Notes under the pieces: model-generated
What the model was told of the DNA's origin: nothing
Databases searched by the model: none
What the model saw: the letters and a program-made list of their open reading frames with translations, nothing else
Translations under genes and position numbers: made by a program
From: Arthrobacter woluwensis
GTDB taxonomy: Bacteria > Actinomycetota > Actinomycetes > Actinomycetales > Micrococcaceae
NCBI RefSeq assembly: GCF_030816155.1
Contig: NZ_JAUSXR010000001.1
Coordinates: forward strand, 1,426,001 to 1,490,000
Reading direction: 5' to 3'
Length of the DNA: 64,000 nt
Shown here: piece after piece, positions 52,664 through 64,000 of the stretch
Layout of the letters: each line of letters opens with the position of its first letter
How positions within the stretch are numbered: the stretch's first letter is position 1

Positions 52664-54244
52664 TCAGGCGGTCACCATGGACCGTAGCTGGCCGAGGCGT
52701 TCGAGCAGCCGGTGCTCGTCCTGCTGAAGCCGGGGGAGATCCCGCCCGGTGAGGATCCGCTGGCGGGTGTAGGCGAGGGCCGTCGCGGTGCGGATGAGCT
52801 CGTGCATGGTCTTCTGGCGACCGAACTGTGAGGCCCAGCGTTTGGCGGCGCGGCGCCCCTGGCCCGTCGCGAAGAGACCCACTTCCGGCCAGGTGAGCCA
52901 GCCGGCCGCAGCGTATTCGCTCAGTCGGGCGCGCGTGAGCTTGGCCTCCGCGACCCGGAGGAAGATGAAGCCGAGGACCGCCAGGAAGAAGAGCGGCATC
53001 TGGATGACGATGTAGAGCCAGAGGAAGTCCTGGCCCATGCTGTTCCACTGGTGGTGCAGGAACATGGCGGGCAGCAGGCCCACGAAGAACGCCCCGACGG
53101 TCAGACCCCGGTTCCAGCGCCGCGCCGCGAAGCCCATGAGCAGGCCGGTGGCACCGGTGAACAGGGCATGCGCGAAGGGGGAGAGGATGCCGCGGAGGAA
53201 GACGATGGTCCAGAACGTCTGGCCGGCGCCCTCCTCGGCCGAGTAGATCCGGCCGAAGTAGAGGATGTTCTCCGTGAAGGCGAAGCCCGCGGCGATCGTG
53301 AAGGCGTAGACCAGTCCGTCCACCGGGCCGTCGAAGTACTTGCGCGCCAGGAGCGCCAGCAGGAGCAGCCCGAGTGACTTGGAGAACTCTTCGACGATCG
53401 GCGCCTCCACGGTGGCCAGGAAGGTCTGGACCTCCGCCTTGGTGGAATCCGGCGGCGCGAGCTGCAGGAAGAACGGCTGGATCACCACCGTGGTGGCGAC
53501 TGCGACCGTGGCGCCCCAGAGCAGCGCGAAGAGCAGGAGCTTCCGCGGTTCGGGTTCCCAGCGGTCCATGAAGTAGACCGCCGTGAGCACGATCGCCAGC
53601 GGAATCAGGGAGGCGAAGAAGCCGCCCATGAACCCCTGCCCTCCGACGTTCGAGAGCAGCAGCGGCAGGACGAGCACCAGACTGAGGAACGCGAGAACCC
53701 CGCCGATGATCATGAGCGTGAGCGTGGCGGGATTGATGTTCCGATGCCGGCGGGGAGGCGCCCAGCCGGTCGGCGTCTGCTGCCAGGCGCCGTGGAACTG
53801 CTGGGGACCGGCGGGCCAGGCCGGCGCCTGCTGTGCCGGGTTGCCCTGCGGGGCGGACTGCGGGAACTGCTGTCCTTGACCTTGCGGCCACGGGTTCTGC
53901 TGCCACGCCTGAGGACCGGGCACAGGCTGCTGGAACGTCTGCTGGAAAGCCTGCGGCTGGGCGGGTTGCTCGAAAGGCTGCTGTGCAGGCTGCTGGAAGG
54001 GTTGCTGGCTCTGGTACTGCTGGTCCTGATACTGCAGGGGTGCCGACGGCTGCAGAGGTGGGCGTCCGGCGTAGTTCGCCCCCGGCTGCGTGTAGCTCTC
54101 GGGATCGACCCGGCCGATCCAGCTCGGATTCAGCTGCTGGTCCTCGGGGACGAAGAAGGGCTCCGGCGCGGGCGCCTGATGCGGCTGCCGGCCGGGGACC
54201 TGATGGCCTGAAGGGTCGTCGTGACCATACGGTGGGGCGCTCAT
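52664..54244 (-). CDS. PrsW-family glutamic-type intramembrane protease with Gln/Pro-rich N-terminus
   Basis: 526 aa, start at 54244 (MSAPPYGHDDPSG; GGAG upstream). Residues 1-165 are a disordered Pro/Gln-rich stretch (FQQPAQQPFEQPAQ type). At least eight membrane helices follow. PrsW motifs are intact: EAPIVEEFSK (285-289 holds EExxK), GFAFTENILYFGR (Glu325-Asn326), and SPFAHALFTGATG (His359). B. subtilis PrsW cleaves an anti-sigma factor in site-1 signalling; the substrate here is unknown. The C-terminal 120 residues are cytoplasmic, ending LQQDEHRLLERLGQL. Divergent from pyrR. Confidence 0.88.
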   Translation of the reverse strand: MSAPPYGHDDPSGHQVPGRQPHQAPAPEPFFVPEDQQLNPSWIGRVDPESYTQPGANYAGRPPLQPSAPLQYQDQQYQSQQPFQQPAQQPFEQPAQPQAFQQTFQQPVPGPQAWQQNPWPQGQGQQFPQSAPQGNPAQQAPAWPAGPQQFHGAWQQTPTGWAPPRRHRNINPATLTLMIIGGVLAFLSLVLVLPLLLSNVGGQGFMGGFFASLIPLAIVLTAVYFMDRWEPEPRKLLLFALLWGATVAVATTVVIQPFFLQLAPPDSTKAEVQTFLATVEAPIVEEFSKSLGLLLLALLARKYFDGPVDGLVYAFTIAAGFAFTENILYFGRIYSAEEGAGQTFWTIVFLRGILSPFAHALFTGATGLLMGFAARRWNRGLTVGAFFVGLLPAMFLHHQWNSMGQDFLWLYIVIQMPLFFLAVLGFIFLRVAEAKLTRARLSEYAAAGWLTWPEVGLFATGQGRRAAKRWASQFGRQKTMHELIRTATALAYTRQRILTGRDLPRLQQDEHRLLERLGQLRSMVTA

Positions 54245-54246
54245 GA

Positions 54247-56017
<1,771 letters not shown>

Positions 56018-56021
<4 letters not shown>

Positions 56022-57347
56022 GTTCCGACAACCACCTCCTCACGGGAGCCTCGCTCCTGGGCGGCGAGCCCACCGACATCCTGATCGCCGACGGCGTCAT
56101 CGCCGCTCTCGGCGCCGACGCCGCAGCCCACCCGGACGCCGAGGGCGCCACCGTGACCGACGCGTCGGGTCTCGTGGCCCTGCCGGGTCTCGTGGACGTT
56201 CACACCCACCTGCGTGAGCCGGGCCGGGAGGACGCCGAGACCGTGGAGACCGGAACCCGCGCCGCGGCGCTGGGCGGTTACACCGCCGTGCACGCCATGG
56301 CGAACAGCTCCCCGGTGGCCGACACGGCCGGCGTCGTCGAGCAGGTCCACAGCCTCGGCCAGGCCTCCGGCTGGGTCGATGTGCGCCCCGTGGGCGCGGT
56401 GACCGTCGGCCTGGCCGGCGAGCAGCTCGCCGAGCTGGGCGCCATGGCCGACTCCCGCGCCCAGGTGCGGATGTTCTCGGACGACGGCATCTGCGTCCAC
56501 GACCCGGTCCTGATGCGCCGCGCCCTCGAATACGTGAAGGCGTTCGACGGCGTCATCGCCCAGCACGCTCAGGAGCCGCGCCTCACGGCGGGCGCCCAGA
56601 TGAACGAAGGCGAGGTGTCCGCGGTCCTCGGCCTGGCCGGCTGGCCCGCGGTCGCCGAGGAGAGCATCATCGCCCGCGACGTGCTCCTGGCACAGCACGT
56701 CGACTCCCGCCTGCACGTCTGCCACGTCTCCACGGCGGGCAGTGTGGAGATCATCCGCTGGGCCAAGCAGCGCGGCATCCGGGTCACCGCCGAGGTCACC
56801 CCGCACCACCTGCTGCTGACGGACGAGCTGGTCCGCAGCTACGACCCCGTCTACAAGGTCAACCCGCCCCTCCGCACCCAGGAGGACGTGCTGGCCCTGC
56901 GCCAGGCCCTGGCCGAGGGCGTCATCGATGTCATCGGCACGGACCACGCGCCGCACCCGAGCGAGCACAAGGAATGCGAGTGGGGCCCAGGCCGCCATGG
57001 GCATGACGGGCCTCGAGACGGCACTGTCCGTGGTCCAGCACACCATGGTGGACAGCGGACTCATGAGCTGGGCCGATGTGGCCCGCGTGATGTCCCAGGT
57101 CCCGGCCGAGGTCGGCCGCGTGGCCGATCAGGGCCGTCCGCTGGCCGTTGGCGAGCCCGCCAACGTGGTCCTGGTGGATCCGGCGGCGCGCTGGACCGTG
57201 GACGGCAAGGCCATGGCCACCAAGGGCCGGAACACGCCATTCCAGGGCATGGAGCTGCCGGGCAAGGTCCGGGCCACCTTCTTCCACGGCCATCCCACGG
57301 TGCTGGACGGGGCGCTCAACACTCCGCGCACCACCGTCGGGGCCTGA
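56018..57347 (+). CDS. pyrC: Dihydroorotase, with a one-base frameshift
   Basis: Zinc amidohydrolase that cyclises carbamoyl-aspartate. The first part shows the metal motif [19 protein letters not shown], later [18 protein letters not shown] and [18 protein letters not shown]. Then TGGGGCCCAG (56981-56990) has one G too many. With three Gs the text continues [24 protein letters not shown] to the stop at 57345-57347, giving 442 aa, normal for type I dihydroorotases. The rest includes [17 protein letters not shown] and [17 protein letters not shown]. The shift is probably a sequence error, because the surrounding operon is otherwise perfect. Confidence 0.93.
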
Positions 57348-57350
57348 GCC

Positions 57351-57845
57351 ATGGACAAGGTCCTGCCGGGCATCCTCATGCTGGCCCTCGGGGCGGCGGT
57401 CATCGTGCTGCTGTACGTGGGCTGGCGCAGCCGCCAGCGGCGCCAGAGCGATCTGGATCCGCTGCCGACGGTGCCGGAGCTCGGCGAGCCCGGACTCGCC
57501 GTCGCCGGCCAGTATGTGGCCACGACGACGGCGGGTGACTGGCTGGACCGCGTGGCGGTCCACAGCCTGGGCATCCGCTCCCGGGCGGACCTGGCCGTCC
57601 ACCCGGACGGCGTGCTGATCACGCGGCCGGGCTGCGAAGAGCTCTTCATCCCGGCGGCCGACCTCGAGGAGGTCCGGCTGACCAGCGGCATGGCGGGGAA
57701 GTTCCTGGGCAAGGATCAGATCCTCGTCGCCACCTGGAAGCTGGGGGAGCGCAGCCTGGACACGGGATTCCTGCCCCGGCACGGCGCCGACACCGAACCA
57801 CTGCGGCAAGCCCTGGAGCGACTCCTGGGCCCCGCACGGGCCTGA
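57351..57845 (+). CDS. PH-like domain membrane protein
   Basis: 164 aa. One N-terminal membrane helix ([22 protein letters not shown]), a basic stop-transfer RSRQRRQ, then a cytoplasmic domain with [35 protein letters not shown] strands and a final helix ([10 protein letters not shown]), resembling a bacterial PH-like domain. Mycobacteria carry a similar gene (Rv1382, annotated as export or membrane protein) between pyrC and carA. The function is unknown. It starts 3 nt after the pyrC stop and 52 nt before carA, inside the pyrimidine operon. Confidence 0.78.
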   Translation: MDKVLPGILMLALGAAVIVLLYVGWRSRQRRQSDLDPLPTVPELGEPGLAVAGQYVATTTAGDWLDRVAVHSLGIRSRADLAVHPDGVLITRPGCEELFIPAADLEEVRLTSGMAGKFLGKDQILVATWKLGERSLDTGFLPRHGADTEPLRQALERLLGPARA

Positions 57846-57897
57846 GGGCCCTCCGAAACGACATGACAGACCACACGAACGCGAACAAGAGGACACA

Positions 57898-59094
57898 GTG
57901 AGCATTCAAACGCCTGAGGCGAGCACCGGCGCGGCAGTTCTCGTCCTTGAAGACGGACGCATCTTCCGCGGCCAGAGCTACGGTGCCGTCGGCACCACTC
58001 TGGGGGAGGCCGTCTTCACCACCGGCATGACCGGCTACCAGGAGACCATCACGGACCCCTCCTACGCCCGTCAGATCGTGGTGCAGACCGCCCCGCACAT
58101 CGGCAACACCGGCGTGAACGGTGAAGACGCCGAATCCCGCCGCATCTGGGTCGCCGGGTACGTGGTGCGGGACCCCGCCCGACGTCCCTCCAACTGGCGC
58201 AGCGAGGCCTCGCTCGACGAGGAGCTCGTCCGCCAGGGCATCGTGGGCATCCAGGGCGTGGACACCCGCGCCCTGACCCGCCACCTCCGCGAGCACAAGA
58301 CCATGCGCGCCGGCATCTTCTCCGGCGAGGCCGCTCAGGCGAGCGACGCCGAGCTGCTGGCCGCGGTCCGGGCGAGCGAGCCGATGGAAGGCTCCCGCCT
58401 GGCCGAGGAGGTCAGCATCGACGAGGCGTACGTCGTCGAGCCGTCTGACCACGGCTGGGAGGGGGAGCCCCGCTTCACGATCGCCGCGATCGACCTCGGC
58501 ATCAAGGCCATGACCCCGCAGCGTTTCGCCGAGCGCGGCGTGCGCGTGCACGTCCTCCCGGCCACGGCCACGCTGGAGGACGTCAAGGCCGTGAACCCTG
58601 ATGGGTTCTTCATGTCCAACGGCCCCGGCGACCCCGCGACGGCGGACGCCCAGGTCAGCCTCCTGCGCTCCGTGCTGGACGAGAAGCTGCCGTACTTCGG
58701 CATCTGCTTCGGCAACCAGATCCTGGGCCGCGCGCTCGGCTTCGGCACCTACAAGCTGAAGTACGGCCACCGCGGCATCAACCAGCCCGTCCTGGACCGC
58801 CGCACCGGCAAGGTGGAGATCACCTCGCAGAACCACGGCTTCGCGGTGGACGCCCCCATGGACGGCGCGACCCAGGCGCCGGAGAGCCGCTTCGGCCGCG
58901 TCGAGGTGAGCCACGTGAGCCTCAACGACGACGTGGTCGAGGGCCTCTCCTGCCTCGACATCCCCGCATTCTCCGTGCAGTACCACCCCGAGGCCGCCTC
59001 GGGTCCGCACGACGCCGCCTACCTCTTCGACCGCTTCATCGAGCTCATGGAAGCCGAGAGCGGTCAGACCAACCAGAAGGACAAGGACGCCTAA
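57898..59094 (+). CDS. carA: Carbamoyl phosphate synthase small (glutaminase) subunit
   Basis: 398 aa. Hydrolyses glutamine and channels ammonia to CarB. The N-terminal CPSase_sm domain ([37 protein letters not shown]) is followed by a class I glutaminase domain (about 190-385) with [11 protein letters not shown], the nucleophile in [16 protein letters not shown] (Cys270) and [15 protein letters not shown] 57898 follows GAGGACAC. The carB ATG starts 2 nt after the carA stop. Confidence 0.96.
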   Translation: MSIQTPEASTGAAVLVLEDGRIFRGQSYGAVGTTLGEAVFTTGMTGYQETITDPSYARQIVVQTAPHIGNTGVNGEDAESRRIWVAGYVVRDPARRPSNWRSEASLDEELVRQGIVGIQGVDTRALTRHLREHKTMRAGIFSGEAAQASDAELLAAVRASEPMEGSRLAEEVSIDEAYVVEPSDHGWEGEPRFTIAAIDLGIKAMTPQRFAERGVRVHVLPATATLEDVKAVNPDGFFMSNGPGDPATADAQVSLLRSVLDEKLPYFGICFGNQILGRALGFGTYKLKYGHRGINQPVLDRRTGKVEITSQNHGFAVDAPMDGATQAPESRFGRVEVSHVSLNDDVVEGLSCLDIPAFSVQYHPEAASGPHDAAYLFDRFIELMEAESGQTNQKDKDA

Positions 59095-59096
59095 GC

Positions 59097-62391
<3,295 letters not shown>

Positions 62392-62399
<8 letters not shown>

Positions 62400-63240
62400 C
62401 CAGACGACGACGGCGGGCGCCGGCTTCGGCGCCCGCCTGGCGGAGGCCATGGCCTCCCTCGGCCCGCTCTGCGTGGGCATCGACCCGCACCCCGGTCTCC
62501 TGGAGGCCTGGGGGCTGGACGACTCGGCCGTGGGCCTCAAGGAGTTCTCCGCGCGTGTCCTGGAGGCCGCCTCGGGCCGTGTGGCGGCCATCAAGCCCCA
62601 GGTCGCACTGTACGAGCGGCACGGTTCGGCGGGTCTGGCGGTTCTCGAGGGTCTGCTCGCTGACGCCGCCTCGGCCGGGGTGCTCACGATCGCCGACGCC
62701 AAGCGCGGCGACATCGGGTCCACCATGGCCGCCTACGCGGACGCGTGGCTGTCGCCGTCGTCGCCCCTCGCGGCGGATGCCGTGACGCTCAGCCCGTACC
62801 TCGGCTTCGAGTCGCTCCGCCCGGCCCTCGACCTCGCGGCGGCTCACGGTCGCGGCGTGTTCGTCCTGGCCCTCACCTCCAACTCGGAGGGCGCGAGCGT
62901 CCAGCATGTCGGGGGAGAGGCCTCCGTGGCCCGCCGGATCATCGAGGCGGCCGCGGCGGAGAACGCCGGCGTGACCGGTCTCGGCTCGGTGGGACTCGTC
63001 GTCGGCGCGACCGTCGGAGCGGCGATCGAGGAGCTGGGTCTCGACCTCGCCTCCCTCAACGGCCCCATCCTCGCTCCCGGCCTCGGAGCCCAGGGCGCCA
63101 CGGCCGAGGACATGCGCCGCACCTTCGGCGCGGCTTATCCCTTCGTGCTGGGCACGTCCAGCCGCGACATCCTCAAGGACGGCCCGTCCGTCCAGGGGCT
63201 CGTGGCGGGCATCGAGAGGACGCTCGCCGGACTGCGCTGA
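62392..63240 (+). CDS. pyrF: Orotidine 5'-phosphate decarboxylase (type 2)
   Basis: 282 aa. Final step to UMP. This is the longer type 2 enzyme found in actinobacteria. Catalytic [19 protein letters not shown] segment (Lys-Asp), [18 protein letters not shown] at the N-terminus, [14 protein letters not shown], and the phosphate-binding [16 protein letters not shown] plus LGTSSRDIL at the C-terminus. ATG 62392 overlaps the carB end by 8 nt. It ends the pyrimidine operon 42 nt before a hairpin. Confidence 0.95.
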
Positions 63241-63282
63241 CCGTCCGGGCCGGCTCTCGGAGCGCCCGGACCCGCCGCTCAA

Positions 63283-63314
63283 CTGGGAGGTCGCCGAAAT
63301 CGGTGACCTCCCAG
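63283..63314 (+). terminator. Hairpin after pyrF
   Basis: 10-bp arms CTGGGAGGTC/GACCTCCCAG, with an inner CCGA/TCGG stem extending the helix. There is no U-tract. It separates the pyr operon from mihF. Confidence 0.65.
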
Positions 63315-63340
63315 CTATGGTGCCGGACGTCACTTTCAGG

Positions 63341-63346
63341 TAGGTT
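63341..63346 (+). promoter_or_regulatory. Candidate -10 box for mihF
   Basis: TAGGTT fits TAnnnT, lies after the pyrF hairpin and gives a leader of about 50 nt. Confidence 0.35.
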
Positions 63347-63401
63347 CGCATCAACCGTCAGTCGCGCCCATAGCCATGGGTGCCCGGAGGTGGGAGATGC
63401 C

Positions 63402-63719
63402 ATGAGCCTGCGAGTTCTGACCAGCACGGAACGAAGTGCCGCCCTTGCGAAAGCAGCAGCGGCCCGTCAGGTGCGTGCACGCCTCAAAGAGGCGCTGAAA
63501 TCCGGGGAACTGACCGTGCCGCAGGTCCTGGCGCAGGCGGAGGACGACCCCGCCATCGCACGGCTCAAGGTCTCCGAACTGCTCGAGTCCTTCCCGGGCA
63601 TCGGCCGCGTCAGGTCGCAGGCGATCATGACGCAATTGCGGATCGCCCCGTCACGCAGGGTCCGGGGCCTCGGCGTCCACCAGCGTAAGGCCCTGATAGA
63701 TTTTCTGGAAGACAAATAG
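63402..63719 (+). CDS. mihF: Actinobacterial integration host factor (mIHF)
   Basis: 105 aa. Nucleoid-associated protein found in actinobacteria, essential in mycobacteria and needed for L5 phage integration. Helical N-terminus (SAALAKAAAARQVRARLKEALKSGELTVPQVL), then the DNA-binding helix-two-turn-helix KVSELLESFPGIGRVRSQAIM and RRVRGLGVHQRKALIDFL. GGAGGTGGGAG precedes the ATG at 63402. Gene order pyrF-mihF-gmk is standard for the group. The gap to gmk is 39 nt, so both are likely in one transcript. Confidence 0.95.
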   Translation: MSLRVLTSTERSAALAKAAAARQVRARLKEALKSGELTVPQVLAQAEDDPAIARLKVSELLESFPGIGRVRSQAIMTQLRIAPSRRVRGLGVHQRKALIDFLEDK

Positions 63720-63758
63720 TTCAGGCGGCCCACGGGCGGCCTATGACCAGAGGACACC

Positions 63759-64000
63759 GTGAGCTCACTTTCCGGTCTCACCGTGCTCGCCGGACCCACC
63801 GCGGTCGGCAAGGGCACGGTCTCCACGTACATCCGTGACAACTACCCGCAGGTCTGGCTGTCGGTCTCCGCGACCACACGGCCCCCGCGGCCCGGGGAGC
63901 AGGAAGGCGTCCACTACTTCTTCAAGTCCGCCGAGGAGTTCGACCGGCTGGCCGAGGAGGGCGAGTTCCTGGAGTGGGCCGTGGTGCACGGCGTCAACCG
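63759..64000 (+). CDS. gmk: Guanylate kinase (5' part, cut by the window end)
   Basis: GTG at 63759 begins [20 protein letters not shown], with the P-loop GPTAVGKGT, then [24 protein letters not shown] (GMP-binding SATTR-P-R-GE-GxxYFF signature) and [12 protein letters not shown]. The enzyme phosphorylates GMP to GDP. About 80 of the roughly 190 residues are present and the frame is open to the window edge. AGAGGACACC precedes the start. Confidence 0.95.
   Translation, partial: MSSLSGLTVLAGPTAVGKGTVSTYIRDNYPQVWLSVSATTRPPRPGEQEGVHYFFKSAEEFDRLAEEGEFLEWAVVHGVN

Overview
The window is high-GC DNA from an actinobacterium, most likely a Micrococcaceae member related to Arthrobacter. The basis is the GC-rich third codon positions, the frequent GTG starts, the TAnnnT -10 boxes, and the conserved gene order. 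That order is thrS-HIT-PI-phosphate synthase, pdxS/pdxT-yebC-ruvCAB-yajC-secDF-rel, hisS-aspS-rarA-rpsD-alaS-ruvX-mltG-aroECKB-efp-nusB, then pyrRBC-carAB-pyrF-mihF-gmk. No rRNA, tRNA, CRISPR array, transposase or integrase was recognised.

Layout. 1-2.5 kb: an MFS efflux gene, split by a one-base insertion, divergent from an MmyB-type regulator. 2.6-7.1 kb: thrS, an HIT protein, phosphatidylinositol phosphate synthase, then pdxS. 7.1-21.2 kb: a mixed accessory block. It holds a P-loop kinase-like protein, DUF4865 and DUF2332 proteins, a CGNR zinc-finger remnant, a membrane protein, and a MerR regulator with a divergent MFS transporter. It continues with a secreted orphan, a thioesterase/enoyl-CoA hydratase pair under a divergent TetR regulator, an M3 oligopeptidase, an FAD monooxygenase and a very long asparagine synthetase. 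This block separates pdxS from pdxT, whose products form one enzyme. 21.3-31.1 kb: pdxT-yebC-ruvCAB-yajC-secDF-rel (vitamin B6, recombination repair, protein export, stringent response). 31.2-34.3 kb: an AbiEi-like protein, a DUF349 protein and a membrane-anchored cyclophilin on the minus strand. 34.4-52.5 kb: tRNA synthetases, rarA, rpsD, then a long chain from alaS through shikimate genes to efp and nusB. 52.6-54.2 kb: a PrsW-type membrane protease on the minus strand. 54.4-63.2 kb: the pyrimidine operon, preceded by a probable PyrR-binding RNA element. 63.4 kb to the end: mihF and the 5' part of gmk.

Points of most interest. (1) The asparagine synthetase (892 aa) carries about 240 extra C-terminal residues that look like the F420-0:gamma-glutamyl ligase (CofE) family, an apparent fusion of two amide-forming enzymes. 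(2) Four genes (MFS, rpsD, efp, pyrC) each carry a single extra base. Removing it restores exact family lengths for rpsD (208 aa) and efp (187 aa), so base-calling or assembly error is the likely cause. (3) Well-formed regulatory sites can be read directly: a 19-bp-spacer MerR promoter driving an apparently leaderless MFS mRNA, an 18-bp TetR palindrome, a PyrR site beside the pyrR Shine-Dalgarno, and several probable leaderless starts. (4) A 14-bp unit is repeated four times in exact phase between the DUF349 stop codon and its terminator.
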